Assembly (NCBI RefSeq): GCF_900215325.1
Contig: NZ_OCMS01000003.1
Span: 62,001 to 126,000 of the forward strand
DNA: 64,000 nucleotides
Origin: Fibrobacter sp. UWB16
GTDB taxonomy: Bacteria > Fibrobacterota > Fibrobacteria > Fibrobacterales > Fibrobacteraceae
Direction: 5' to 3'
Positions within the stretch are counted from its first letter, which is position 1; each line of letters opens with the position of its first letter. Shown here in pieces: positions 34,252 through 42,772 of this stretch. The position numbers and the translations under genes were made by a program. Below the pieces are notes generated by a model. It had not been told where the DNA came from, made no database searches, and was given only the letters and a program-made list of their open reading frames with translations.

Positions 34252-35751
34252 TTAGAACTGGCCGAAGAACTTGTTGACTTCTTCAGGAACCCAAGTGTTT
34301 TGCCATTGACCGTTGTCCGAAGCGGTCCACTGGTGGCCACCGCCCCAAGTGCAGAGCTTGACCGGGAATCGCGGGTCTACGCTCTTAAAGTCGTAACAGA
34401 CGTGGGTGTTGCCACCGCTATACTTCGTTGCCTTTTCCTTGCCGCGAGCATCGGTGCCGTCCGGGCCGTTATTGGCGAGGATGCGGTCCACAGAGCTGTC
34501 GACACGGCTATAAGAGCAGAGGTTGTCCTGAGAACCGTGCACGTCCATCCAGGCAATCGGCTTGCCGGCATTCTTCGGGATGTAAATGTTCCAGTCTGCC
34601 ACAGCGTAAACGGCGACAGCGCGGATGCGGTGCTGGAATACCTGGGCCAAAGAGTTGGTGACCATGGAACCGAAGCTGAAGCCCGTTACGAACACGCGAG
34701 AGGTATCGATGCAGTAGTTTTCTTCGAGTTTGGTGAGGAGTTCGTCAAAGAAGATGTGGTCCTTGTTATCGCCAGTGCGCCAGGGGCTTCCGTCCGTATC
34801 GCCACGCGGAGCGACAAAGATGAATTCATTGTTCTTGTCGAGATTCTGCTGGCCATAGTACGGAGACGGATGGTCGGCGTCCGGAGAATGGTTGGTGAAG
34901 TCTTCGGCGTTAGAGCCCATGCAGTGCATAGCGAAGAGAATCTTGTACGGCTTGGTGTTGTCGTAGTTCTTCGGGAGCGTAATCCAGAATTCACGATTCA
35001 GGCCAGCGCTTGTCATGTTGTACTTCTTGGCGTTGCTGTTCTGACCGGTCGACTGGAGTGTCGAATTTACGCCGCAGCCCTTACTCGGGGTCGGTGCGTT
35101 CTTCAAGGCGTAGCCGAATGCGTAGGTCTGTTCGTTAGAAACCTTCGTGAGCTTCACGTTGAGGTTTGTGTCAAGCGTGTTGAGTGCGATGGTGAGCGTG
35201 TCGTAGCCATCGAGGACAAAGCGGATGGCTTCGCCGGCTTGAGCATCCTTCATGAGGGCGCTTGCGTCTTTGGAACCGATCGAGCTCTCAAAGCTGCCGT
35301 CTGTCGTGAACTTGAATTTCTGCGTTGCAGAACCGACGGATACCTGTGCAAAATAGGTACCGCGAGCCTTGATTCCCTTGGTCAGGTCATAGGTGCCGGA
35401 GCCCTGCAGAGTCTTTTTGAAAACCTGGTTACCGAGCGAGTTGTAAATCTTCACCTGCACAGGAGAAGTACTGCTCTGGGAATAAGAAAGAATGCCGTTG
35501 TTGATGCCGATGTAGCCGACGGAATTTTTGTAGCTCTGGTTGAGCCCCGTTATTTCGTCTTCGTGAATGGTGAATTTACCCTGGTCGTCTGTCTTTGTAG
35601 TCTTGCCTTCCTTGAGCAAGCTGACATCGACGCCGTTAAGGACCTTACCCTGATCGTCGGAAACGGTTCCGCTAATCGTGTAGGCAAATGATGTGGTACA
35701 TAAAGCCGCAACGCATGCTGCGGTAACGAACGAAAGACGTTTCGCTTTCAT
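34252..35751 (-). CDS. Secreted CE1-like esterase, tandem paralogue
   Basis: A 499-residue paralogue of the neighbouring esterase, with the same order: signal peptide (LSFVTAACVAALCTTSFA), regulatory-like Ig domain, internal T9SS-like module (IYNSLGNQVFKKTLQGSG) and alpha/beta-hydrolase with the elbow GFSFGSM and GGHQWT near the end. The ATG at 35751 has AAAAGGAG upstream. A stretch of about 40 bases around the linker KNAPTPSKGCG is identical between the two genes, showing a fairly recent duplication or conversion. The lid region differs (DTDGSPWRTGDNKD against DAIGGVWTKGQGD), so the substrates may differ. Xylan side-chain removal is inferred. Confidence 0.85.
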   Translation of the reverse strand: MKAKRLSFVTAACVAALCTTSFAYTISGTVSDDQGKVLNGVDVSLLKEGKTTKTDDQGKFTIHEDEITGLNQSYKNSVGYIGINNGILSYSQSSTSPVQVKIYNSLGNQVFKKTLQGSGTYDLTKGIKARGTYFAQVSVGSATQKFKFTTDGSFESSIGSKDASALMKDAQAGEAIRFVLDGYDTLTIALNTLDTNLNVKLTKVSNEQTYAFGYALKNAPTPSKGCGVNSTLQSTGQNSNAKKYNMTSAGLNREFWITLPKNYDNTKPYKILFAMHCMGSNAEDFTNHSPDADHPSPYYGQQNLDKNNEFIFVAPRGDTDGSPWRTGDNKDHIFFDELLTKLEENYCIDTSRVFVTGFSFGSMVTNSLAQVFQHRIRAVAVYAVADWNIYIPKNAGKPIAWMDVHGSQDNLCSYSRVDSSVDRILANNGPDGTDARGKEKATKYSGGNTHVCYDFKSVDPRFPVKLCTWGGGHQWTASDNGQWQNTWVPEEVNKFFGQF

Positions 35752-35937
35752 CGAACACTCCTTTTTGAAATCCAAAAATTTCTCTCTGGACCTCTTAACC
35801 CAATCTTAATTTATTTTCCAAAAAGAAAATAATCTCTTATGTAAATATATTGTTATGGACATTTTGTCAAGGACTTAAGGTTATTACATAATTTTGTAAG
35901 AAATTTGTAATTTTGATTATTCGACATAGCCTTGAAT

Positions 35938-35971
35938 TCTAGTAACTAATGACTATTGACGAATAACTAAA
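35938..35971. repeat. Short low-complexity repeat (CTAGTAACTAATGAC type)
   Basis: CTAGTAACTAATGACTATTG followed by ACGAATAACTAAATTC. Related ACTAGTAACTA text occurs near 640, 49275 and 60010. The rest of the 236-base gap is A/T-rich leader for the esterase and NYN genes. Confidence 0.5.
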
Positions 35972-35987
35972 TTCTATATATACACCT

Positions 35988-37142
35988 ATGAACCACATTG
36001 CAATTTTTATCGACGCAGAAAACTTGACCAACTGGGTCAAAAATAACGGTGTACAGTCGCTTATGGACGAACTTTTGCCGCTTGGGCAGATTGTCGTGCG
36101 CAAGGCTTATGGCAAATGGTCTACGCCGCAGCTGATCCCGTTGCAGTCCGCGCTCAATGAAAATGGCTTTGAACTTGTGCATACGTTCCATCCGGTGAGT
36201 GGCAAGAACTCGACGGACATCAAGATGACGGTCGATACGATGGAAGTGGCGCTCGATTCCCAGGTGCAGTGGATTGTGCTTGCCACGGGCGATTCTGACT
36301 TTTCGCCGCTTTTCCGCAAGCTGCGTGAACAGGGCAAGGAAGTGATTGGCGTGGGGCCCAAGTCCCCGCTGAGCGAATGCGTCAAGAATTCCTGCTCCCG
36401 CTACATTTACACAGACGATGCGACTGGTGCAGATGACGATTCCGGCGATGAAGTCGCCGATGCGAAGGAACGCGCAAACTTGATCGTTTCCGAGAAAATC
36501 GATTCCATGGAAATGCTCCGTAGCGTTTTGCAAAAAGAAGATGGCCCGATTGCACTTGCGGCGATCAAGCCCAAGATGCTAGGTATCGATAACGCGTTTA
36601 ACGAAAAGCGTCTTGGCTTCAAGACGTTTAAGGATTTCGTGAAGTCTGCGGACTTTGTGCAAATGACGGATGTGGGTGGCGGTTCTTACATGGTGGCACT
36701 CGCCGAGCAGAAAGTCGCTGTCGAAGAAGATGCGCAGATGGTTTTGGCAAAGGCGCTCAAGCGTAAGGGCTGGGACATGTTCCCGCGCAACATGCTCAAG
36801 AAGATTTATGCCGAAGCTTGCGACCTTACTTCATTTGTTCCGATGAACAAGCAGGACCTGGTTCAGGAAATTGTTGCAAAGAATATTGCCGGTACGACGA
36901 GCAGCATTATCAACCGCGCGCTGAGCACGTTCTTCAAGGCGAAGCTTGTGACCATCAGCGGTGGTGATGACAAGCTCTGGACTGTCACCGAGACGAACCA
37001 GTACTGGAAAGAAATTGACAAGGCCATGCTCGACAGGCTCCGCGTGAGCCTCAAGGAAACCGGTCAAAAAGTCCCCAAGAAAGATATCGTCGCTATTTTG
37101 TACGGAAAGTACGCTGACGGCGAAGCCGAAAAGCTCGTATAA
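35988..37142 (+). CDS. NYN-domain (PIN-like) protein with C-terminal LOTUS/OST-HTH-like regions
   Basis: A 384-residue cytoplasmic protein. Residues 1-145 are a NYN/LabA-like PIN-fold nuclease domain: [10 protein letters not shown] supplies the first acidic residue, [15 protein letters not shown] the second and [16 protein letters not shown] the third, ending in [21 protein letters not shown]. Residues about 160-240 ([43 protein letters not shown]) match the LOTUS/OST-HTH type, followed by a second helical region (about 245-340) and a tail. NYN proteins with LOTUS domains are thought to bind and cut structured RNA. The start has no clear ribosome binding site. The target is unknown. Confidence 0.85.
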   Translation: MNHIAIFIDAENLTNWVKNNGVQSLMDELLPLGQIVVRKAYGKWSTPQLIPLQSALNENGFELVHTFHPVSGKNSTDIKMTVDTMEVALDSQVQWIVLATGDSDFSPLFRKLREQGKEVIGVGPKSPLSECVKNSCSRYIYTDDATGADDDSGDEVADAKERANLIVSEKIDSMEMLRSVLQKEDGPIALAAIKPKMLGIDNAFNEKRLGFKTFKDFVKSADFVQMTDVGGGSYMVALAEQKVAVEEDAQMVLAKALKRKGWDMFPRNMLKKIYAEACDLTSFVPMNKQDLVQEIVAKNIAGTTSSIINRALSTFFKAKLVTISGGDDKLWTVTETNQYWKEIDKAMLDRLRVSLKETGQKVPKKDIVAILYGKYADGEAEKLV

Positions 37143-37189
37143 AAAGGAGATGCCCCATCAAGTGGGGCATGACACGTTTCTGCATCGCT

Positions 37190-37300
37190 CGGCTACGCTT
37201 CGTCGTTCTGAGTGCAACGAAGAACCCAGTTATATCTTGTTCTACATACCAGAAATGACTGGATTCTTCCGCCTTCGGCGTCAGAATGACGGTTGCGATA
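37190..37300. repeat. Dispersed intergenic repeats, two diverged family A copies
   Basis: Two facing, diverged units: GTCGTTCTGAGTGCAACGAA followed by GAACCCAGT, and ATGACTGGATTCTTCCGCCT followed by TCGGCGTCAGAATGACGG. They fill the gap between the NYN and TolC-like genes. Confidence 0.6.
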
Positions 37301-37302
37301 GT

Positions 37303-38601
37303 CTAATCCAGCTTTCCTTGATACAAATCCAGCAGGTTGCGGGCCAAGAGGCTTGTGTACTTGGCGTTCGTGAGCGTGGACTGTGCGCTTTCGAGGCGGT
37401 TCTTCTGCGTGAGGTAATCGGTGTACGTGAGGGCGCCTACGTTACGTTGTTCTTCGGCGACCTGCAAGGCTTCGTTTTCTGCTTCGACTTGGAGGATTGC
37501 TGCCTTCCACTGCATGTCGGCGCTGAGCGCGTTCAGGTAAAGCTTTTCGATGTTGTTTTCGAGCGTCTTTGCCTGTTCCTTCAAAGCGACCTGGCTTTCG
37601 GTTTCACTAATCTGTGCCTGCAAGACCTTGTTTTCGGTTGCGCCGCCATCGATAATCGGGATGTTGATGTTCAACGAAACGCTGTGCGAATAGCCGTTCT
37701 TGAGCTGGCTACCGTACTTTCTGGATTCCCAGGCTTGGAGGCCGGTGCTTGCGCTTGCGCCGAGCGATACCTTGATGGACTTGCCCTTGCCTGCAATTTC
37801 GGTATTCTTCTTTGCCACTTGGATCGCGAGGCTGTCAGACTTTAAACCTGGATTTGTTTCCGTGGCTGTAGCCTGGAGTGCATCGAGTGTCGGAATCGGC
37901 GTGAGGGCGTCCGGCGTCTGGATTTCGGATTCAGGCGCAGAGACTTCGAACGCTTCGCTTTCCGGGAGTTCCAAAAGCTGGCGGAGTGTTGTCTTTGCGG
38001 TATTCACGCTAAGCTGAGCGGCGAGCTGGGCTGCTTCTTTCTGGAGCACGTTTGCCTGCGACTGCGTTAAGTCCTTCTTGGTGATGGAGCCTGCTTCGAA
38101 CAGCGTGTTGTAGTGCTCGAATTCGGCCTTGGCAAGTTCAACGGTCGCATCTGCTGTGTGCAACTTTTCGATTGCGGCGAGCAAGTTCATGTAGGCGTTC
38201 AAGACGCTTTCTTGCACGGAGCGTTCGGTTTCCTTTGTTGAAAGGCGCGTCGCTTCCTTGTTGATTTCATTTGCCTGGATGGAAAGTCTCGTAGAGCCGC
38301 CGTCCCAGAGTGTGTAAGAAGCGCTAAGGCCTGCATTCAAGCGGTAATGGTCTTGCGGACCGTCTCTGAACGGGGAATCGTAAAGGGTGTTGCCGATGCT
38401 GGCGGAAAGCGTGGGGTAGTTCCCGACTTTAGCCTGTTCGAGGCTCACATCTGCTTTCTGTTCGCGGAGCTTTGCGGATTCGAGCTTGAGGCTCTTTTCT
38501 TTGGCCTGCTTGAGGCATGCGCTTAAGGTCCAGGAACCATCAGCGAAAACGAGTGATGCTGACGCAAAAATACCGAGAACGATTGCTTTTCTGTAATTCA
38601 T
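37303..38601 (-). CDS. TolC-family outer-membrane efflux protein
   Basis: A 432-residue protein with a signal peptide (KAIVLGIFASASLVFA) and the two-fold alpha-helical hairpin pattern of TolC/OEP proteins: WTLSACLKQAKEKSLKLESAKLREQKADVSLEQAKVGNYPTLSAS opens the first repeat, and TETNPGLKSDSLAIQVAKKN with NAKYTSLLARNLLDLYQGKL the second. It would form the outer-membrane channel of a tripartite pump or type I secretion system. No adaptor or inner-membrane pump gene is next to it. AAAGGT is directly upstream of the ATG. It is the first gene after tRNA-Val on the same strand. Confidence 0.92.
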   Translation of the reverse strand: MNYRKAIVLGIFASASLVFADGSWTLSACLKQAKEKSLKLESAKLREQKADVSLEQAKVGNYPTLSASIGNTLYDSPFRDGPQDHYRLNAGLSASYTLWDGGSTRLSIQANEINKEATRLSTKETERSVQESVLNAYMNLLAAIEKLHTADATVELAKAEFEHYNTLFEAGSITKKDLTQSQANVLQKEAAQLAAQLSVNTAKTTLRQLLELPESEAFEVSAPESEIQTPDALTPIPTLDALQATATETNPGLKSDSLAIQVAKKNTEIAGKGKSIKVSLGASASTGLQAWESRKYGSQLKNGYSHSVSLNINIPIIDGGATENKVLQAQISETESQVALKEQAKTLENNIEKLYLNALSADMQWKAAILQVEAENEALQVAEEQRNVGALTYTDYLTQKNRLESAQSTLTNAKYTSLLARNLLDLYQGKLD

Positions 38602-38667
38602 ACCTTTTAGATGCCCCAGCTATATATTTTGGTTGCGTGATTTTTAAGATAGCAAATTTGTACAAAC

Positions 38668-38698
38668 ACAAAAAGGCTTCCTTGCGGAAGCCTTTTCG
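38668..38698 (-). terminator. Rho-independent terminator of the tRNA-Val gene
   Basis: AAAAGGCTTCC and GGAAGCCTTTT form a perfect stem with a four-base loop, three bases past the tRNA 3' end on the minus strand. Confidence 0.9.
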
Positions 38699-38700
38699 AA

Positions 38701-38775
38701 TGGACGGTACTGGATTTGAACCAGTGACCTCTGCCGTGTGAAAGCAGCGCTCTAAACCAACTGAGCTAACCGTCC
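38701..38775 (-). tRNA. tRNA-Val, anticodon CAC
   Basis: A complete 75-base cloverleaf on the minus strand. The acceptor stem is GGACGGT/ACCGTCC with discriminator A, the D arm is GCTC...GAGC, the anticodon stem is CTGCT/GGCAG with loop TTCACAC (anticodon CAC, reading GUG), and the T arm contains GGTTCAAATCC. CCA is not encoded (the next bases are TTC), so the tail must be added by the nucleotidyltransferase. Confidence 0.95.
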
Positions 38776-38819
38776 GAGGTGAGTGCAAATATAGAAAAGG
38801 ATTTATTTGCTGTCAAGGG

Positions 38820-39284
38820 TTATAAGAACTTGTCTTCGGCAGCGCGGAGGATGCTGAGGAACTCTGCCGGGGTTTTGGAGGCGATGAGGTCCTTGCGAAC
38901 GTTGCCGTCAGCGAGGAGGCGGCTCACGGAAGAGAGTGCCTTGAGGTGCGGGCCAACGGTATTGCCCGGGCTCACGATGAGGATGAGCAAATAAACCGGT
39001 TCACCGTCAAAGGACTGGAAGTCGAGGCCCTTTTCGATGGTGGCGGCGACCATGCACATACGGTCAACGTAGTCAATCTTGGCGTGGGGGACAGCAAGAC
39101 CGCAACCGATACCCGTGGAACGGCTCTGTTCGCGCGTCCAGATGGCTTCGAAGATTTCATCGCGGTGGTCAAGTTTGTAGGCGCTGCAAAGAGTATCTAC
39201 CAATTCGTTAAGAATGGCTTCCTTAGTTTCACTGGAAGAGTTAATCAAGATGCAATTATCTACAAATCTTTCAGAAAGTCGCAT
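38820..39284 (-). CDS. PTS sugar transporter subunit IIA-like protein (PtsN/fructose type)
   Basis: A 154-residue EIIA domain. The start ATG at 39284 has AAAGGAAC upstream; the frame is open 12 codons further but those residues are not part of the domain. The phosphorylatable His lies in GIGCGLAVPHAKIDYV, and TREQSRSTGIG with VYLLILIVSPGNTVGPHLKALSSVSRLL completes the PtsN/IIA-fructose pattern. Such lone IIA proteins usually regulate (nitrogen, potassium or envelope stress) rather than transport sugars. No EI, HPr or EIIB-C gene is in view. It lies close to tRNA-Val and downstream of aroD on the same strand. Confidence 0.88.
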   Translation of the reverse strand: MRLSERFVDNCILINSSSETKEAILNELVDTLCSAYKLDHRDEIFEAIWTREQSRSTGIGCGLAVPHAKIDYVDRMCMVAATIEKGLDFQSFDGEPVYLLILIVSPGNTVGPHLKALSSVSRLLADGNVRKDLIASKTPAEFLSILRAAEDKFL

Positions 39285-39360
39285 GTTTATTATGTTCCTT
39301 TTTGTGTATCTGTCAAACAATCATTTTAGAATAATTATTGCGATTTGGTAAGATTTATAT

Positions 39361-40122
39361 CTAAAATATGTTTAAAAAAGAAGATAATTCTAGCTGTGAA
39401 GTGGTATTTTCGAGCCTGTCGATGGCTTTTCTCATGAGCGCGACGTCAATTTGGCCGGGGGCGGCCGCTTTTCCGATGGAACCGTAAGTGAGGTTTGCAC
39501 CCTCCTTCAAAGACCAAATTCGGCTGATTTTTCCGGTTTCGCCCATGCCGAATGCGGCGATGAACTTGAACCCTTTGGCCCTTTTGGCGAACTTGTAGAG
39601 GCGCGTGCAGTCGTCTTCGGAGTTGCTCATGGCGGCGATTTTGATGCCGTCTGCCTTGACCCGTTTGACGTCGGTGAGGTAGTTCTTGAGTTCGAGGTCG
39701 CTCGGGATGCGGGTGAAGTTGTGCTCGGAAATGAGGATCTTCACGCCTTTCGGAGTTGCAATTTCGCGGAGCTTGTCGTAGTCGTGCAAGCAGTCGCGTT
39801 CGAGGTCCAGCCATTCCGGGACGTCCGATGCGTTAAGAATTTGTTCGAAAAGTTCGGGGCGCTCGATAGCGCGTGCGTCGGGGAATGTGCCGCCGTCACG
39901 CTTGAGTCGTATGGTGCCGAGCTGTATTGCCTTCGGGACGAGTTTGCGGATTCTTGCTGAAAGTCCTTGCCATTCGGATTCGTCAAAAAAGTCGTAACGG
40001 ATTTCGAGGATATCGCAGCTTTCAAAGTCAATGCGTGCCGGGTGGAGTTCTTCGCTCTCGGCGGCGGTAAGCGTTTCGGGACTCACGAGCCCGACTAGGT
40101 ATTTCTGAGAATCGATTGGCAT
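39361..40122 (-). CDS. aroD: 3-Dehydroquinate dehydratase, type I
   Basis: Third step of the shikimate pathway. The 253-residue protein is a type I (Schiff-base) dehydroquinase: DILEIRYDFF supplies the substrate-binding Glu and Arg, SEHNFTRIP has the catalytic His134, and DGIKIAAM has the Schiff-base Lys161. AAFGMGETGKISRI and YGSIGKAAAPGQ complete the C-terminal part. The length is typical. It is followed on the same strand, 76 bases on, by the PtsN-like gene. The upstream 278 bases contain dispersed repeats and probably the clpP promoter. Confidence 0.93.
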   Translation of the reverse strand: MPIDSQKYLVGLVSPETLTAAESEELHPARIDFESCDILEIRYDFFDESEWQGLSARIRKLVPKAIQLGTIRLKRDGGTFPDARAIERPELFEQILNASDVPEWLDLERDCLHDYDKLREIATPKGVKILISEHNFTRIPSDLELKNYLTDVKRVKADGIKIAAMSNSEDDCTRLYKFAKRAKGFKFIAAFGMGETGKISRIWSLKEGANLTYGSIGKAAAPGQIDVALMRKAIDRLENTTSQLELSSFLNIF

Positions 40123-40136
40123 GGCCTAAAATTTAG

Positions 40137-40370
40137 CAATTAGGAAATAGGAAGTAGGAGTTAGGAATTCTCATCGCGTCATGTTGAGTGGCGAAGCCAC
40201 GAAACATCCAGTAAAGTCTCGTATTGAACGGAATATGACTGGATCCTTCGTCGCAAGCTCCTCAGGATGACAACTTTAGAATGACGATGTTGAAATCTTG
40301 TAACTAACTTCTGCCTCTAAAACACTGTCTACTTCCTACTTCCTACTGCTTACTGCTAATTGCGAATTTT
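40137..40370. repeat. Cluster of dispersed and low-complexity intergenic repeats
   Basis: The gap between aroD and clpP. It holds AGGAAATAGGAAGTAGGAGT, then a pair of facing family A units (CGTCATGTTGAGTGGCGAAG to CATCCAGT, and TGACTGGATCCTTCGTCGC to CTCAGGATGAC), then CTACTTCCTACTTCCTACTG. TACATTATAG at about 40371-40380 may be the clpP -10 box. Confidence 0.65.
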
Positions 40371-40400
40371 CTACATTATAGTGGAACAAAAGGATTATTT

Positions 40401-40982
40401 ATGGCAGATTGTAACGAAAACAAAGAAAAGCAGACCCCGGACATGCTCAAGAAGGCGGAAGAATACCTCGCCTCCAAGCGCAGAATTTTCTTGTGGGGTG
40501 GTGTCGATGACGAAAGTGCCGAACGCATTGTGAAGCAGCTCCTGTACCTGGATTCCCTGAATCACGAAGACATTATTTTCTTCATCAACAGCCCGGGTGG
40601 CGTGATTTCTAGTGGCCTTGCCATTTACGACTGCATGAACGCAATCCAGAGCGATGTTGTGACTGTTTGCTGTGGACAGGCTGCCTCGATGGGTGCCGTG
40701 CTCCTCACCGCCGGTGCAAAGGGCAAGCGTTGTGCATGGCCGAACGCTCGCATCATGATCCACCAGCCGCTCATTCACGGCGAGATTGTGGCTCCTGCAA
40801 GCGATATCCAGATCCAGGCCGAAGAAATGCTACGCATCCGTGGCATCACGGGCAAGATTCTTGCTGAAACTTCTGGACACACGATTGAACAGATTGACCG
40901 CGATACCGAACGCGACAACTTTATGTCTGCCGAAGAGGCTAAGTCTTACGGTCTCGTGGATAAAGTCGAGAGTATTATCTAA
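40401..40982 (+). CDS. clpP: ATP-dependent Clp protease proteolytic subunit (ClpP-like)
   Basis: Serine peptidase of the Clp machine, which degrades unfolded proteins with ClpX or ClpA. The 193-residue protein has the catalytic triad: Ser96 in GQAASMGAVLL, His121 in MIHQPL and Asp172 in TERDNFMSAEEAKSYGLVDKV. INSPGGVISSGLAIYD is the oxyanion loop region. ClpX is not adjacent. The stop overlaps the ftsY start (TAATG), opening a run of five closely packed genes. A second ClpP elsewhere in the genome is possible. Confidence 0.95.
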   Translation: MADCNENKEKQTPDMLKKAEEYLASKRRIFLWGGVDDESAERIVKQLLYLDSLNHEDIIFFINSPGGVISSGLAIYDCMNAIQSDVVTVCCGQAASMGAVLLTAGAKGKRCAWPNARIMIHQPLIHGEIVAPASDIQIQAEEMLRIRGITGKILAETSGHTIEQIDRDTERDNFMSAEEAKSYGLVDKVESII

Positions 40983-41902
40983 TGGGTTTATTTTCTGCAA
41001 TTAAGAGTGGCCTTGCCAAGACCCGCGACGCTCTCCTTGGGGAGTTGAAGGGTATTGTCGGTGCCGGTAAGATTACGGACGAGACGCTCGAAGAACTTGA
41101 AGAGCATCTCATCAAGGCTGATGTCGGTGTCGAAGCTGCATTCCTTTTGACGGATGCACTCCGCGAAAATGCTTTGGGCAAGTCGCTTACGACAGAGCAG
41201 GTGCTCGACATCATGCGTAATGAAGCGGAACGCTTGCTCAAGGATCCGCCTCCGTTTGAACTCAAGGGCAAGCCGCATGTGGTGCTCGTGATTGGTGTGA
41301 ACGGTGCAGGCAAGACGACGACAATCGGTAAGCTTGCAGCCCGCCTCAAGAACGAAGGCAAGAAGGTGATGATTGCCGCTTGCGATACGTTCCGTGCTGC
41401 TGCTATTGATCAGCTTGAAACATGGGCCGAACGTTCGGGTGCTGAATTCGTGAAGCATCAGGAAGGTTCTGACCCGGCTGCTGTGGCATACGACGCTTGC
41501 AGTGCCGCTGTTGCTCGCGGTTGCGATGTTGTCTTGATCGATACCGCTGGCCGTTTGCACAACAAAGACTACTTGATGGAAGAACTCAAGAAGATTGTCC
41601 GTGTCATCAAGAAGGTGAGCCCGGACATGCCGCACGACATGTGGCTTGTGATTGACGGCAACACCGGACAGAACACCATCAACCAGACGAAGATTTTCAA
41701 TCAGAGCTTCCCCTTGACCGGTCTTGTGGTGACAAAGCTCGATGGAACCGCGCGAGGTGGCTCCGTGCTCTCGATTGCAAGTTCGTTGCAAATCCCGATC
41801 CGCTGGGTTGGCATGGGCGAACGCATCGATCAGCTCGTAGAATTCAACAAGCGCGACTACGTTGACGGTCTTTTTGAAAACGCTCTAGAAAACAGGGAGT
41901 AG
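40982..41902 (+). CDS. ftsY: Signal recognition particle receptor FtsY
   Basis: GTPase that receives the SRP-ribosome complex at the inner membrane. The 306-residue protein holds only the N and G domains; the long acidic A domain of E. coli FtsY is absent, as in many bacteria. The G motifs are G1 GVNGAGKTTTIGKLA, G2 DTFRAAAIDQLETWA, G3 DTAGR, G4 TKLDGTARGG and the closing GMGERIDQLVEFNKRDYVDGLF. An amphipathic N-terminal helix probably binds the membrane. Translation is coupled to clpP through a one-base overlap. Confidence 0.96.
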   Translation: MGLFSAIKSGLAKTRDALLGELKGIVGAGKITDETLEELEEHLIKADVGVEAAFLLTDALRENALGKSLTTEQVLDIMRNEAERLLKDPPPFELKGKPHVVLVIGVNGAGKTTTIGKLAARLKNEGKKVMIAACDTFRAAAIDQLETWAERSGAEFVKHQEGSDPAAVAYDACSAAVARGCDVVLIDTAGRLHNKDYLMEELKKIVRVIKKVSPDMPHDMWLVIDGNTGQNTINQTKIFNQSFPLTGLVVTKLDGTARGGSVLSIASSLQIPIRWVGMGERIDQLVEFNKRDYVDGLFENALENRE

Positions 41903-41906
41903 TCTA

Positions 41907-42299
41907 TTGCTCTCGAAGGTACGCTCATTTCTATCGAGCCTTTGGGGCTTTCTTGATTCGACACTGACATGGGTTGCCGTGTTTGTTGTCGTAATCGCTG
42001 TGGTGTTTTTCTTCTTTTCGAAAACGCCCCCGAAGACCGATGAACGCTTAGTTGCTGCGTTTGTAGAAATGCGTGCTGCCGAACAGCTCTATGGGGGTGA
42101 AACTCCTACAGGGCGTCTTGCTCGTCGAGAAATCCTGAACAAGTATGGCTATACCCGTGATGAATTTATCAAGGCTTGCGACAAAGTCCTTGACGACGGG
42201 AATAGCTGGGTGCCCTTCCAGATGGCTGTCTCTGATAGAGTAGATTCGTTGCTTGGAATTCCAAAAGTGGTTCCAGTGCAAAAGAAGGGGAAAAAATGA
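41907..42299 (+). CDS. Single-pass membrane protein, unknown function
   Basis: A 130-residue protein with a TTG start, supported by AGGGAG nine bases upstream and by tight packing behind ftsY. Residues about 20-40 are one transmembrane helix (WVAVFVVVIAVVFFFFS). The rest (about 45-130) is soluble, with ERLVAAFVEMRAAEQLYGGETPTGRLARREILNKYGYTRDEFIKACDKVL, a helical region probably periplasmic or cytosolic. I recognise no family. Its stop overlaps the next start by four bases (ATGA), so it is part of the clpP-ftsY-thioredoxin-GT2 unit. Confidence 0.75.
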   Translation: MLSKVRSFLSSLWGFLDSTLTWVAVFVVVIAVVFFFFSKTPPKTDERLVAAFVEMRAAEQLYGGETPTGRLARREILNKYGYTRDEFIKACDKVLDDGNSWVPFQMAVSDRVDSLLGIPKVVPVQKKGKK

Positions 42300-42772
42300 T
42301 GAGAGCGTGTTTATGGGTTGTTTTGGTACTAAGCCTTGCGCTTTCTGCATTTGCGGCTCCTCCGCCGAAGCCCAAGCTTGTACACTGGATGAACTACACC
42401 GAGGCGTTGGAAAAGGCTAAAGGTTCGAGCAAACTTATTTTTGTGGACCTTTATGCGGACTGGTGCGTTCCTTGCCGCATCATGGATGCAAATACTTATA
42501 CGGATCCGACTGTTGCATCGCTTTTGAATACGCGGTTTTTCCCGGTGAAGCTGGATGCGGATTCCCAAGATACGATTGTTTGCGATGGTAAACGCAAGAC
42601 GGTACAGCGCTGCTATTTCGATGTGTGGGAATTGAACGTTTTACCTGCTATGGTTCTGATTGCTCCGAACGGACTTTCGATTTTGACGATAAAGGATTCA
42701 TTTACTGCTGAAGAAATGAAGTATTTGCTTTATCAAATTCTCGAGAAAGAAAAGGAATGGATTTCTAAATGA
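42296..42772 (+). CDS. Exported thioredoxin-like protein
   Basis: A 158-residue protein with a signal peptide (ACLWVVLVLSLALSAFA) and a thioredoxin-fold domain of the DsbD-C-terminal/thioredoxin_7 type: KLIFVDLYADWCVPCRIMDANTYTD carries the CVPC redox site, followed by LNVLPAMVLIAPNG with the cis-proline loop. It probably reduces or isomerises disulfides in the periplasm. The redox partner may be the DsbD encoded at 636-2537, though they are far apart here. Two ATG codons in a row begin the gene; both overlap the preceding stop. A Cys in an insert (TIVCDGKRKTVQRC) could be structural. Confidence 0.88.
   Translation: MMRACLWVVLVLSLALSAFAAPPPKPKLVHWMNYTEALEKAKGSSKLIFVDLYADWCVPCRIMDANTYTDPTVASLLNTRFFPVKLDADSQDTIVCDGKRKTVQRCYFDVWELNVLPAMVLIAPNGLSILTIKDSFTAEEMKYLLYQILEKEKEWISK

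Noticed and set aside
37150-37845. Plus-strand frame opposite the TolC-like gene
   Set aside because: It starts in repeat DNA and is a reverse reading of helical coding sequence.
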